The notes: a model not told the origin generated them from the sequence alone. Shown: positions 27,488 through 36,419, numbered from the stretch's first letter. The stretch: 64,000 bases of DNA from Pontiellaceae bacterium B12227 (GCA_029432775.1 JAROAZ010000001.1:124001-188000); one strand, 5' to 3'. Translations and numbers: made by a program.

Positions 27488-28261
27488 ATGGACTTGATTA
27501 CAAAACTAGAAAAGCGTTTCGGTTCGTGGGCCATCCCGAATCTGGCCCTCTATATTATTGCCATTCAACTGATTGGCGTTGTGTTGCTCTTTACCCACCG
27601 GGCCGAATTTTCGGACCTGATTCTGCATGGGAACTCGGTATTGGACCGAGGCCAGTGGTGGCGGCTACTTTCTTTTATGATGCTTCCGAAAACAATGAGC
27701 CCGATCTGGTTGTTTTTTGCTTTTTATATTTTTTATATGATCGGAAGCATGCTGGAACAACAGTGGGGTTCCTTTCGCTTTAATCTGTTTATAATGATCG
27801 GATATCTGCTGACGGTGGCCATGGCTTTTCTGAATCAGGGGGTCATCATCACCAACACCTACTTCCTTGGATGTGTTTTTCTCGCTTTTGCCACACTGTT
27901 TCCAAATATCGAGTTCAGATTGTTTTTTATTCTGCCGGTAAAAGTTAAGTGGTTGGCCTGGATTACGGCGGCGTTCTATATGCTCACCCTTTTTTCTGCA
28001 GATGTGGGAGGCCGTCTTGGCGTAGCGGCTGCTTTTACTAACTATCTCCTCTTTTTCGGAAAAGATTTTTTGAATGGTTTTAAAGCAGGGCAGCGCCGAA
28101 AAGCATTTGTGGCTGAGCAGAGTGTCGCAGCAGCGGTCCCGCGCCATGTGTGCAAAACCTGCGGGAGTTCGGATAAAAGCGATGAGCGTATGCATTTTCG
28201 CTATTGCTCCACTTGCGGGGAATGTTTCTGCGAGGAGCACATCAGCAATCACGAGCATTAA
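27488..28261 (+). CDS. Rhomboid-fold membrane protein with C-terminal zinc ribbon, probably inactive as protease
   Basis: 257 aa. About six membrane helices with the rhomboid/derlin layout (WRLLSFMMLP after the first loop). The catalytic GxSG is not seen: the corresponding helix reads YFLGCVFL, so it may be a pseudoprotease. Residues 218-250 hold a Cys/His ribbon: CKTCG, CSTCGECFCEEH. It is one base from the STAS-MlaE gene, so it is probably the first gene of the lipid-transport operon; a quality-control role there is speculation. No ribosome site better than weak. Confidence 0.7.
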   Translation: MDLITKLEKRFGSWAIPNLALYIIAIQLIGVVLLFTHRAEFSDLILHGNSVLDRGQWWRLLSFMMLPKTMSPIWLFFAFYIFYMIGSMLEQQWGSFRFNLFIMIGYLLTVAMAFLNQGVIITNTYFLGCVFLAFATLFPNIEFRLFFILPVKVKWLAWITAAFYMLTLFSADVGGRLGVAAAFTNYLLFFGKDFLNGFKAGQRRKAFVAEQSVAAAVPRHVCKTCGSSDKSDERMHFRYCSTCGECFCEEHISNHEH

Positions 28262-28262
28262 T

Positions 28263-29405
28263 ATGAAACTGCGCGCTCCCCAGACCAACGCAAGCTGCGA
28301 AGAATCTGTTCAGGGCGGAGCGCTCATTTTAAAGCTGTCCGGGCGGTTGGATGCCCGCTCGGTTCCGGAACTCTGGCCTTCAATTAACCATGCCTTTAAA
28401 AAGAAACAGATTGAATCTGTTACCATTCATGGAGCCGGAATTTCTTATTGTGATGGAACCGGCGCGGCTTTGTTAGTTCATGTCCGGAAATCGGCGCGGC
28501 TCCTGGGGATCGATGCTGTATTTCAGGATCTGAATTCCGATGTTGCGGATTTGATGGCTCTCTTTCCGGTGAAAACCATTGCTCGTGTTCCGGAAGAAAA
28601 GGGGCACCAATGGGGCGATCTGGTGGAGCGCATTGGAGAAGCGTTCTACGTGGGGCTCGTCGGTCTCGGAGAGCATGTTTCTTTTCTGGGCGAGCTGGTT
28701 TCCGGTTTATTCAAAACGCTGATCCAGCCTGGCCGCCTTCGAGTGCGCGATCTGATGGTAATCATCGAGGCGGCGGGCCCGCGCGCACTTCCAATCGTTG
28801 GAATGCTGGGCTTTCTGATCGGTTTGATTATTGCCTTCCAGGGTGCCATTCTAATGAAACAGTTCGGTGCTGAAATCTATGTGGCCGATTCGGCGGGGCT
28901 GCTAATGGCGCGTGAGCTGGGGCCGCTGATTACGGCCATCATTGTGGCCGGGCGAACCGGCTCAGCCTTTGCGGCTGAGATTGGAACCATGAAGGTGAAT
29001 GAGGAGATCGACGCATTTTCGACCATGGGACTGGATCCGGTCCGTTTTCTGGTGATTCCGCGAGTGCTGGCCGCCTCCGTGATGACTCCTTTGCTGTCGG
29101 TCTTCGCCATTCTGTTTGGGCTGGCCGGTGGTGCGGTGGTGATGCTGAGCATGGGCTATCCGTTGGTGACCTACGTAAACCGGGTAATTGAAGCTCTGAG
29201 TCCTGCAGATTATCTGGGCGGCCTGTTTAAAGCACTTGTTTTCGGTTTTCTGGTCGCTGCTTCCGGTTGTCTGTGCGGGCTGCGGACGGGCGACGGGGCC
29301 AGTGCTGTGGGCACATCAGCAACGCGGGCCGTGGTCAGTTCTATCATGCTGATTGTATTAGCCGACGGCATATTTGCCGTACTTTTTTTCTATCTGGGAA
29401 TTTAG
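28263..29405 (+). CDS. mlaE: MlaE-family ABC transporter permease with N-terminal STAS domain
   Basis: 380 aa. Residues 1-95 are a STAS domain (LILKLSGRLDARSVPELWPS), the role of the separate MlaB in E. coli; the rest is the permease: MLGFLIGLIIAFQGAILMKQFGAEIYVAD, AGRTGSAFAAEIGTMKVNEEIDA. Together with MlaF and MlaD it moves phospholipids between the two membranes. I start it at 28263, right after the rhomboid stop, not at 28074 inside that gene. STAS fusion is common outside Proteobacteria. Confidence 0.92.
   Translation: MKLRAPQTNASCEESVQGGALILKLSGRLDARSVPELWPSINHAFKKKQIESVTIHGAGISYCDGTGAALLVHVRKSARLLGIDAVFQDLNSDVADLMALFPVKTIARVPEEKGHQWGDLVERIGEAFYVGLVGLGEHVSFLGELVSGLFKTLIQPGRLRVRDLMVIIEAAGPRALPIVGMLGFLIGLIIAFQGAILMKQFGAEIYVADSAGLLMARELGPLITAIIVAGRTGSAFAAEIGTMKVNEEIDAFSTMGLDPVRFLVIPRVLAASVMTPLLSVFAILFGLAGGAVVMLSMGYPLVTYVNRVIEALSPADYLGGLFKALVFGFLVAASGCLCGLRTGDGASAVGTSATRAVVSSIMLIVLADGIFAVLFFYLGI
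28789..28803. repeat. TTCCARNNNYTGGAA palindrome, copy 14
   Basis: TTCCAATCGTTGGAA in mlaE, encoding PIVGM at the start of the first permease helix. Confidence 0.9.
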
Positions 29406-29408
29406 GAC

Positions 29409-29534
29409 ATGGATTGTTGGATGAAGGGATCTATGAATTGTTGGAAACCAATTATGGGAGAGGTGGGGGATGCGTGTTCACGCTTTACCGGTTTACCCAT
29501 CTTTTCATTCATCTATCCAGAACTTGAGCGATGA
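29409..29534 (+). CDS. Possible 41-aa peptide between mlaE and mlaF
   Basis: An ATG at 29409 opens a frame that spans the whole gap and overlaps the mlaF ATG by 4 bp (ATGA). The peptide has a short internal duplication, DCWMKG and NCWKPI, encoded by near-identical DNA (GATTGTTGG, AATTGTTGG). The AGGA ahead of the ATG is too close for good initiation. Could be a coupling leader or chance. Confidence 0.3.
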   Translation: MDCWMKGSMNCWKPIMGEVGDACSRFTGLPIFSFIYPELER

Positions 29535-30313
29535 GCGAACGGGAATCCATAATTACAGTCAACAACATGACCGCGCGTTACGGCGAACGGTTGGTGCTGG
29601 ATTCCATTTCTTTCGGAGTCAACCGTGGGGAAATCTTTGCGATCCTGGGTGGCTCCGGCTGCGGTAAATCCACGTTGCTGAAGCATATGATCGGTCTCTA
29701 TAAACCGGCCGGCGGCGATATCCGGATCGGGGATGCCAGCATAGTCAATGCAGAAGGAACCGACCGGGATGAGTTGATTAGAACGTTCGGCGTCATGTAT
29801 CAAAGCGGCGCCCTTTTCGGGTCAATGACCCTGCTGGAAAACATCTGTCTGCCGCTGGAAGAATTTACAGACCTTGGAAAAGAGGCCCGCGAACTGGCCG
29901 CCTGTATGAAACTCAGTCTGGTGGGATTGGCAGAATTTGCGCACCATATGCCGTCGGAAATCAGCGGTGGAATGAAAAAAAGAGCGGCTATTGCCCGTGC
30001 GATGGCGCTGGATCCGGAAATCCTGTTTCTGGATGAGCCGTCGGCCGGGCTGGACCCGGTTACGGCGGACGAGCTTGATGATTTAATCATTCAGCTCTCC
30101 CGTTCATTGGGCATCACCTTTGTCATTGTGACCCATGAGCTTCCGAGTATTTATAAGGTTGCGGATCGTGTGATCATGCTGGACGCTCAAACAAAAAAGA
30201 TTATCGCCGAGGGAAATCCCGAGGAACTGAAAAAAACTTCAGATAACGAATGGGTCCGGGACTTCTTTAACCGAAAAGGAAGTGCCGGAGCGAAGGGAGT
30301 TGAAGATGGGTAG
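29531..30313 (+). CDS. mlaF: MlaF-family ABC transporter ATP-binding protein
   Basis: 260 aa ATPase. Walker A GGSGCGKSTLLKHM at about 37-50, signature SGGMKKRAAIARA, Walker B ILFLDEPSAGLD, then VTHE for the switch His. FGVMYQSGALFGSMTLLENI is typical of the Mkl/MlaF clade. Its end overlaps mlaD by 8 bp. A one-mismatch palindrome is at 29865-29879. Confidence 0.95.
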   Translation: MSERESIITVNNMTARYGERLVLDSISFGVNRGEIFAILGGSGCGKSTLLKHMIGLYKPAGGDIRIGDASIVNAEGTDRDELIRTFGVMYQSGALFGSMTLLENICLPLEEFTDLGKEARELAACMKLSLVGLAEFAHHMPSEISGGMKKRAAIARAMALDPEILFLDEPSAGLDPVTADELDDLIIQLSRSLGITFVIVTHELPSIYKVADRVIMLDAQTKKIIAEGNPEELKKTSDNEWVRDFFNRKGSAGAKGVEDG

Positions 30314-31178
30314 TACTAAACCGCATTATTTTGCGATCGGCATTTTTGTTCTTGTTGCAACCGCACTCGGATTGGTTGGGATTGTGATGCTCAGTTCTGA
30401 TGCACTCAGAGCCCCCGAACGGTTTATTGAAACCTATGTGGATGAGTCCGTTCAGGGTATTGACGTAGGAACGCCGTTTAAGCTGCGCGGGGTTAAAGTC
30501 GGTAGTGTGAGCCAAATCTCGATGGTATCGTCGGTGTATGACACCGCGAAAATGTATGTAATGATTCGTATTGCGCTTGATAAATCAGCCCTTCAGGTTG
30601 AAGACAACGAATTTGAAGACCGGGTCCGGGAGCAGGTTGAAAAAGGGCTTCGGTTAAAACTGATTCCTCAGGGCATTACCGGCCTGTCGTTTGTGGAGGC
30701 GGATCTGTTTCCCGACTCCGATGCCGATCCACTTGAAATCGACTGGAAACCTTCTTTTATCTATATTCCGGCAACCCCCGCAACGATGACCTTGATCAGC
30801 CGATCACTGGAGCGGCTGTCGGCCCAGCTTGATACGCTGGATCTGGAAACGATCGGCGGAAACATTGAAAGCATCACTGAAAATCTGAATGTATCGATGA
30901 TGCATATCGAAGAGCTTATGGAGAATGCGGCGAATGCTTCCGGGGAGGTCGCGGATAATCTTGTGACGGCCTCCCGTGACCTGCCGGTCATTACTGCAAA
31001 TCTCACCGATACCACTGAGCAGCTTGAGGAACTGATCTCCTCGTCTGACCAGGATGTTGATCTGGTCCTGCGAAATCTCCGCTATATAACGGATGATGCC
31101 CGCGAGCTGATCCGTATGCTCAAGCGTTACCCGGGCATGTTGCTGTCTGAGCCGCCGGAACAAACTTTAAGTCGATAA
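30306..31178 (+). CDS. mlaD: MlaD-family MCE protein
   Basis: 290 aa. One N-terminal membrane helix (9-27), then an MCE domain (VQGIDVGTPFKLRGVKVGSV, IPQGITGLSFVEAD) that forms the lipid-conducting ring in the periplasm, and from about 165 on a long helical stretch with a coiled-coil pattern (MEELMENAA-like). I start at MGSTKPHYF, as the upstream ATG at 30282 only adds eight residues inside mlaF. Confidence 0.92.
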   Translation: MGSTKPHYFAIGIFVLVATALGLVGIVMLSSDALRAPERFIETYVDESVQGIDVGTPFKLRGVKVGSVSQISMVSSVYDTAKMYVMIRIALDKSALQVEDNEFEDRVREQVEKGLRLKLIPQGITGLSFVEADLFPDSDADPLEIDWKPSFIYIPATPATMTLISRSLERLSAQLDTLDLETIGGNIESITENLNVSMMHIEELMENAANASGEVADNLVTASRDLPVITANLTDTTEQLEELISSSDQDVDLVLRNLRYITDDARELIRMLKRYPGMLLSEPPEQTLSR

Positions 31179-31188
31179 GGATGAACCT

Positions 31189-31791
31189 ATGAAACGGATA
31201 ATACTCTCAATGGCATTGCTGATTTCCGCATTTATGCTGAATGGATGTGTGAAACTCTGGCAGAAAACGATCGATATACAAACCTACATGATCCGGGTGG
31301 AGCGGACGGCCGCACCGCTTGAAACCTCGTCAGGAAAAAAACTATGGATTGATGAAGTGTATGTGCAACCTCCGTTTAACGTACGCAGCCTGGTTACGCG
31401 TGAAAATGAGGTGAAATTCACGACGAGCTACTATTCCGAGTTGCTTATGTCTCCGTCCGAAAACTTTCAGAACGGATTCTTCAACTGGCTTTCTGCCAGC
31501 GGCATGTTTGATTGGGTTACCATTACCGACCGGAAGGATATGAGCCATCGGCTGGTTATTACGGTGACGGATTTTTATGGAGATGTTCCCGGCAAGCAGG
31601 TTGTGCTGCGGATAAAGCTATCGTTACTGGATGAAATAAGCAGCGAAAACAAAGTGCTTCTGCATAAAGATTACGAACGGAAGGTTTCTGTTGCTCAAGG
31701 TGATGCTGACGGTTATATACTCGCCTACAACGAGGCGTTTGCTGAAATTCTCAGGGAGTTTGAAAAGGATGCGGTGTCTGCTCTCCAGTGA
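31189..31791 (+). CDS. PqiC/ABC-type transport auxiliary lipoprotein
   Basis: 200 aa lipoprotein: signal peptide with lipobox MLNGC, Cys at 20. The rest resembles the ABC-transport auxiliary family (PqiC, DUF330) with LWIDEVYVQPPFNVRSLVTR and ELLMSPSENF. In E. coli PqiC links the MCE system to the outer membrane; the same is likely here. Last gene of the operon. Ribosome site AAGGATG close to the ATG. Confidence 0.8.
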   Translation: MKRIILSMALLISAFMLNGCVKLWQKTIDIQTYMIRVERTAAPLETSSGKKLWIDEVYVQPPFNVRSLVTRENEVKFTTSYYSELLMSPSENFQNGFFNWLSASGMFDWVTITDRKDMSHRLVITVTDFYGDVPGKQVVLRIKLSLLDEISSENKVLLHKDYERKVSVAQGDADGYILAYNEAFAEILREFEKDAVSALQ

Positions 31792-31875
31792 AAGTCCAGC
31801 TAATGATAGAAAATGGTTTACTTGCATTTCCAATGGAGAGTAACCTGATCAGCAATTAATGTTTTGGAGGTAATG

Positions 31876-32775
31876 ATGGCAGTTAATCAGGCAGTAATTT
31901 TTACAAAACCGGTTCATCATCTGGAGCTGGATCTGACTCCCGAAAAGCTGGACGAGCTTGCTCGGGCCTTTTTTGAACAGCACGGTTTCTCGTTTGTTCT
32001 CAGCAGAGAGGTGTCAGGGAAAGAGCTTGCTGAACGGGCCGTTATCAAACAGCACTATCTGATTTACAGCACCGCCGCCTGTGCAGAGCAATTTAATATT
32101 TCCGACGAAGCGAAAGCTCGTTTTGAATCTGCTTTTAGCAAAACCTGGGAGGATGAACTGAACTCCGGAAAAATTCTTTCAACGGCGGCTCTGCTGGAGG
32201 AGAAAAGAATCAGCGTGCATCAACTCTTCAACCGATGGAACGGATTGTTTGGTGCCGGGAAAGCCGCGAAACTTCAGGACGGATTTATCATGGGGTATCT
32301 TGAGGATCTGGAAGCCTACTGTGTGAATGCTTTTTATCCCTCCATGGAAGCCAACTTCAACAACCCTGCAACACGTATTAACTATTACGTGGTCGAGTTT
32401 GATTCGGAACAGGTATCCTGGAAGCAGTTCCGGAAAAAAGTTCTGGGAGCCACCAATGCCAGCAACGCAGTACCGGAAAGCTTCCGGGGGCAGCTCTATT
32501 CCGAATACCCGGTCCCTTTTCCCGGTCGCGATAATTTTGTGCACGGCAGCGCCGGCCCCTTTGAAGGCTTTGTGGAGCGCGCCATTCATGAGACGGACTT
32601 TGAGATATCTTCCAACCCGGTAGGAGTTTTCCTCGAAGGAAAGGGCGTCACACTCGAATCCTTTGCTGCATGGAAAGCCGCGCAGTCTATTACGACGCTT
32701 GGGGACGTTTTTGATGCAACAGAAGAAAAAAACACAGCAGATGTTTTCCAGACATTGGAAAAAATAAACTGGTAA
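31876..32775 (+). CDS. Nucleoside-diphosphate-kinase-like protein, long form
   Basis: 299 aa, about twice the usual NDK length (140). N-terminal AVIFTKP matches the NDK strand and Lys of ALIKPD; LGATNASNAVPESFRGQL matches the LGxTxPxxxxPGTIRGDF segment, and NFVHGSAGPF matches NxxHGSDS with the catalytic His kept but Asp-Ser changed. An all-helical block of about 120 residues is inserted between them (70-165). Activity is therefore uncertain. ATG 31876 is preferred over 31873 because GGAGG lies 5 bp before it. Stands alone. Confidence 0.65.
   Translation: MAVNQAVIFTKPVHHLELDLTPEKLDELARAFFEQHGFSFVLSREVSGKELAERAVIKQHYLIYSTAACAEQFNISDEAKARFESAFSKTWEDELNSGKILSTAALLEEKRISVHQLFNRWNGLFGAGKAAKLQDGFIMGYLEDLEAYCVNAFYPSMEANFNNPATRINYYVVEFDSEQVSWKQFRKKVLGATNASNAVPESFRGQLYSEYPVPFPGRDNFVHGSAGPFEGFVERAIHETDFEISSNPVGVFLEGKGVTLESFAAWKAAQSITTLGDVFDATEEKNTADVFQTLEKINW
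32746..32760. repeat. TTCCARNNNYTGGAA palindrome, copy 15
   Basis: TTCCAGACATTGGAA in the last codons of the NDK-like gene, encoding FQTLE six residues from the end. Confidence 0.9.
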
Positions 32776-32861
32776 GCATTCATTATTAGAATGTTGCCTT
32801 CAACACGAAGACGGTAATTGTTTTTATTTCCCGGAATTCGGTTCATCTGCAGGCGAATGCA

Positions 32862-33956
32862 TCAGAAGGCCTCTCCGACACTTACATAGAATCCCTCGTC
32901 ATCGCCTTTTCCCCAGGCGTAATCGAAACGGAAATTCATCTTATTTTCTGCATTGAGTAAGTACCGAAATCCAAGCCCGCCGCTGGGATACAGGTCGTCG
33001 GAATCCGTATTTTTAAAACTTCCGTTGTAGAGCTGGGAAATTCCGGCGAAAGCGACTCCCCCGATTTTATCGGTGAATCGGATGCGGTATTCTCCCTGGA
33101 GTGCAACCAGGTTTTCTGCAACATTCTCTCCTCCGGTATAGCCGCGCAAGTCTGAAAAACGGCCGAGTGTGGAAAGGCCGGAATAAGGTGTTCCGGATGG
33201 GGTAAAGCGGCCAAAAGCACGTAGGGCAAGGACCTGCTTATCGATAAATGAGATATACTGATTCGCAAAACCTTCGGTGATGTAATAACTCGAGGACGCC
33301 CCCCAGCTTTCCGGAACAGTCGTCAGGCTCAGTTCACTCTGATTTCCAGCCGTTGGGTAGCGCACATGGTCACGAGAGTCGTGCGAGGCAATCGCTCCCA
33401 ATTGCCCGGAGGTGGCATCTTCCACTTCCGCCAAAAGAAAATATGCTTTGGCGATCGTGTTTGGATTCGAATATTTAACGTCGACAAGTTCTCCCTTTAA
33501 TCCCAGAAACCAGTTGCCGTAGACCCGTCGGTCAACGCGACCGAAAAGCACCGTTGCGGTGGTATCGAATTTCACGTTCTGCAGACCCTCAATAATGGAA
33601 AAGTCATTTTTAATTTTGGGATTCACCAATCCGGCCGTGACTCGCCAGGTATCCTGTTTCCAGAAGGTCTGAGCAAAAATCCCCATGAAATAACTGTCGG
33701 TATCGGAATAAAGTCCCATCGCGCCAATGGCGGATGCAGGATTGTTGGTGGAACTCTTTTCCGTATTGAAAAAATACATACCCATCACTCCGCCTCCATT
33801 TCCAAAGGCCGGATTGGCAACGACCATGGGGGCGACCAACCAGGATTTTTCCTCTTTATCTGTCGAGGAATGAAGGGTGTTGGTGTCTGCTGTGGTCAGG
33901 ATCGGAATAAATGCGGTCAGTAGCGCAAACTTATGAAGTGCGGGGTATGATTTCAT
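32862..33956 (-). CDS. Outer-membrane beta-barrel protein, BamA/TamA-like (surface antigen) family
   Basis: 364 aa, signal peptide 1-22. It looks like a free barrel domain without POTRA repeats: alternating strands, DLRGYTGGENVAENLVALQGEYRIRF matching the conserved strand-and-lid region of the D15 family, and a final residue Phe, the usual barrel-insertion signal. It probably sits in the outer membrane as a channel or anchor; cargo unknown. Divergent from the Cys-rich lipoprotein. Confidence 0.78.
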   Translation of the reverse strand: MKSYPALHKFALLTAFIPILTTADTNTLHSSTDKEEKSWLVAPMVVANPAFGNGGGVMGMYFFNTEKSSTNNPASAIGAMGLYSDTDSYFMGIFAQTFWKQDTWRVTAGLVNPKIKNDFSIIEGLQNVKFDTTATVLFGRVDRRVYGNWFLGLKGELVDVKYSNPNTIAKAYFLLAEVEDATSGQLGAIASHDSRDHVRYPTAGNQSELSLTTVPESWGASSSYYITEGFANQYISFIDKQVLALRAFGRFTPSGTPYSGLSTLGRFSDLRGYTGGENVAENLVALQGEYRIRFTDKIGGVAFAGISQLYNGSFKNTDSDDLYPSGGLGFRYLLNAENKMNFRFDYAWGKGDDEGFYVSVGEAF

Positions 33957-34143
33957 TCTTATAAACTAACGGATTAGTGAAATAAATCGACAGGAATGTT
34001 GGTTGTTAATTCGGCGAACGAAGATGGTCCTGAGTTTGAATCGATTTGAATAACTCCCTCCATGGTAATTTGATAAATAAATTGCATGGATTGGTAACTG
34101 AAACTATAATCTTTATTACAAATAAACCAACAGGAGGTTAGTA

Positions 34144-34305
34144 ATGAAGCAATTCATGAGTATTACTGCAGTTGCATTGATGGTAATCGGCATCACCGGT
34201 TGTAACAGCATGAAGAAAGATGCATGTTGCGGCGAAGCGGCCTGTTGCGCCAAAGAGTGTCCGGCTGACTGCACAAAGCCTTGTTGCGCAAAGCCTGCGG
34301 AGTAA
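34144..34305 (+). CDS. Cys-rich mini-lipoprotein (53 aa)
   Basis: Short gene with a very strong ribosome site (AGGAGG, seven bases before ATG). Signal peptide with lipobox ITGC (Cys20), then a mature part of 34 residues with eight more Cys, three of the four clusters as Cys-Cys pairs (DACCGEAACCAKEC, KPCCAK). Followed at once by a terminator, so it is a complete one-gene unit. Cys pairs suggest metal binding or disulfide crosslinking at the membrane surface. No family recognised. Confidence 0.8.
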   Translation: MKQFMSITAVALMVIGITGCNSMKKDACCGEAACCAKECPADCTKPCCAKPAE

Positions 34306-34329
34306 GCTGCCGCTCGCTCTGAATAGTAA

Positions 34330-34355
34330 AAAAGCCCGCCTCACAGCGGGCTTTT
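34330..34355. terminator. Bidirectional terminator between the mini-lipoprotein and glyS
   Basis: AAAAGCCCGC, six-base loop, GCGGGCTTTT: T-tracts on both strands. On the glyS side it is followed by a one-mismatch palindrome (34354-34368), the same order seen at 2321-2375 and 15612-15648. Confidence 0.9.
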
Positions 34356-34374
34356 CCGATATCTGGAACAGGAC

Positions 34375-35913
34375 CTAGAAGTCGACGATGTTGGAAATGT
34401 AGGCTTCCAGTTCGGCGATCGGCAGGCGGATCTGTTTCATCGTGTCGCGGTCACGGATCGTGACGGCGTTATCTTCTTCGATGGTTTCGAAGTCGACGGT
34501 GACACAAAGCGGAGTTCCGATTTCGTCCTGACGGCGGTAGCGACGTCCAACAGCGCCGGTCTGGTCGTAGAAACATTTCCAGCGTTTGGAAAGCTGCTCA
34601 TAAACCTCTCGGGCTTTTGCCACTAGGGGCTCTTTGTTTTTAACGAGCGGCAGCACGGCAACTTTGTACGGAGCGATACAGGGCGAGAAGGCAAGCACGG
34701 TACGCGCTTCATGACCTTCCGGAGCACGTTTGGCACCGACTTCGGCGGTCGAGATTTCACCCGTTTCTTTATTAATCCATTCTTCGCGATAAGCCTCGCA
34801 AAGCAGGGCCAGGGCAATACGGTCCACACCGGCCGACGGTTCGATCACATGCGGGATATAGCGCTCTTTGGTTTCCTCGTCGTGGTATTCCAGCTTCTTG
34901 CCGCTGGTTTCCTGATGCTGTGTGAGGTCGAAGTTACCGCGGGCAGCAATACCTTCGAGTTCCTGCGTACCAAACGGGAAGTCATACATAATATCGGTGC
35001 AGGCGCTGGCATAGTGAGCCAGGGCGTCGCCTTCGTGGATGTCGCGGTGCATGCGGCCTTCCGGCAGCCCGACCTTTTCATACCACTTCAGACGTTCTGT
35101 CACCCAGTATTCATGCTGTTCCGCATCGGTGCCGGGTTTGATAAAGAATTCGAGTTCCATCTGTTCAAACTCACGCGAACGGAAGGTGTAGTTACGCGGG
35201 TTGATTTCGTTTCGGAAGGCTTTACCGATCTGGGCGATGCCGAAGGGCACCTTATTGCGGACGGTGGAGCAGACATTGCCGAACTGGGCGAAGATGCCCT
35301 GTGCGGTTTCCGGACGAAGGTAAGCAACGTTGGAGCTTTCTTCAACAGGGCCGACGTAGGTTTTGAACATCAGATTAAACGCGCGCGGCTCGGTGAGCGT
35401 GCCCGGTTCATTGGTGTCGGGGCCGACGAGCTTGTCGTAGGCATCGAGCGGAATATCGAGCAGGGCGACTTCGGCATAATCAGCGGCATCGCCTTTGGCG
35501 ACCTTTTTGATTTTCTTTTCAGCCGGGGCCGGAGCGTTTTCGTGGTAGGCGAACATCAGCGCGGAATCATCGGTCTTGTGCTTCAGCACGAAGATCTGGT
35601 CGGCTCTGTATCGGCCCTTGGTTTCGCGGCAGTCGAGCATCGGGTCCTTGAAGTTGCCGACGTGGCCCGAGGCTTCCCAAACGCGGGGATGCATGATGAT
35701 GGAGGAGTCGAGGCCGACAATATCTTCCCGCAGCTGGGTCATGGATTTCCACCAGCAGGCTTTGATGTTGCGCTTCATTTCAACACCGAGGGGACCATAG
35801 TCCCAAAAGCCGTTGATTCCACCGTAAATTTCCGAGGTCTGGAAAATAAAACCACGCCGCTTGCAGAGGCTGACAAGGGCGTCCATTGTTACTTCGTAGT
35901 CGTTTGCTTTCAT
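34375..35913 (-). CDS. glyS: Glycyl-tRNA synthetase (alpha2, single chain)
   Basis: 512 aa class II synthetase charging tRNA-Gly. Starts with LCKRRGFIFQTSEIYGGINGFWDYGPLG, the archaeal/eukaryal-like single-chain type, then YLRPETAQGIFAQFGNV, FRNEINPRNYTFRSREFEQMELEFF (motif 2) and GVDRIALALL-type motif 3. The C-terminal anticodon domain begins near 400. Palindrome copy 16 encodes SKRWK at its C-terminal third; 35830 has a one-mismatch copy. Confidence 0.97.
   Translation of the reverse strand: MKANDYEVTMDALVSLCKRRGFIFQTSEIYGGINGFWDYGPLGVEMKRNIKACWWKSMTQLREDIVGLDSSIIMHPRVWEASGHVGNFKDPMLDCRETKGRYRADQIFVLKHKTDDSALMFAYHENAPAPAEKKIKKVAKGDAADYAEVALLDIPLDAYDKLVGPDTNEPGTLTEPRAFNLMFKTYVGPVEESSNVAYLRPETAQGIFAQFGNVCSTVRNKVPFGIAQIGKAFRNEINPRNYTFRSREFEQMELEFFIKPGTDAEQHEYWVTERLKWYEKVGLPEGRMHRDIHEGDALAHYASACTDIMYDFPFGTQELEGIAARGNFDLTQHQETSGKKLEYHDEETKERYIPHVIEPSAGVDRIALALLCEAYREEWINKETGEISTAEVGAKRAPEGHEARTVLAFSPCIAPYKVAVLPLVKNKEPLVAKAREVYEQLSKRWKCFYDQTGAVGRRYRRQDEIGTPLCVTVDFETIEEDNAVTIRDRDTMKQIRLPIAELEAYISNIVDF
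34577..34591. repeat. TTCCARNNNYTGGAA palindrome, copy 16
   Basis: TTCCAGCGTTTGGAA in glyS, minus-strand codons SKRWK. Confidence 0.9.
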
Positions 35914-36011
35914 AAGACGGGCGAGAATGCCGAAGCGCCCTTAGAGGGTCAAGAAGAACAACTGGAAGAAAAGCGTGTACAATCTACGGAAACTCTATTA
36001 ATCCAATAGAT

Positions 36012-36419
36012 ATGAAGGATGTAGAAACACGCAGAGTGGTGCCGATCTCAACAATTACCCTGGTTTGTATCGGTGTTTTGGCTCTTTTCCAGGTTTTCAT
36101 GCTGACCGGTGCCTATCAAATCAAGACGGCCGCCGTGAAAAAAATTGCGCCCGGGCTCTACGAACCCTTCCGCAAAATGGTGGGGGAGCATCCGACGTCC
36201 CGCCCGGTTCCGGCGACCGAAAAGGACGATGACTCTTCGGTCTCGGATGTGGCAACTGTTGCAGGGATCAACCCGGAAGACCTTTCCGTAACCATTGAAA
36301 ATGTGGAAAGGCCGATACTGGACCCAACCACTCCGACTGAAGAAGGCACCACCTTGATTCCGGTCAGCCAGCCCGAAAAAGAACCGGAACCGGTGGATGA
36401 AGATATTCCGGTCGGCTAG
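36012..36419 (+). CDS. Hypothetical membrane-anchored acidic protein
   Basis: 135 aa: one membrane helix at 13-33, then a disordered Pro/Glu/Asp/Thr-rich tail to the end (PEKEPEPVDEDIPVG). No family recognised. Its start is 98 bp from the divergent glyS start, and its stop overlaps the convergent MFS gene stop by 4 bp. Its own ribosome site is weak (AAGGATG). Confidence 0.6.
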   Translation: MKDVETRRVVPISTITLVCIGVLALFQVFMLTGAYQIKTAAVKKIAPGLYEPFRKMVGEHPTSRPVPATEKDDDSSVSDVATVAGINPEDLSVTIENVERPILDPTTPTEEGTTLIPVSQPEKEPEPVDEDIPVG

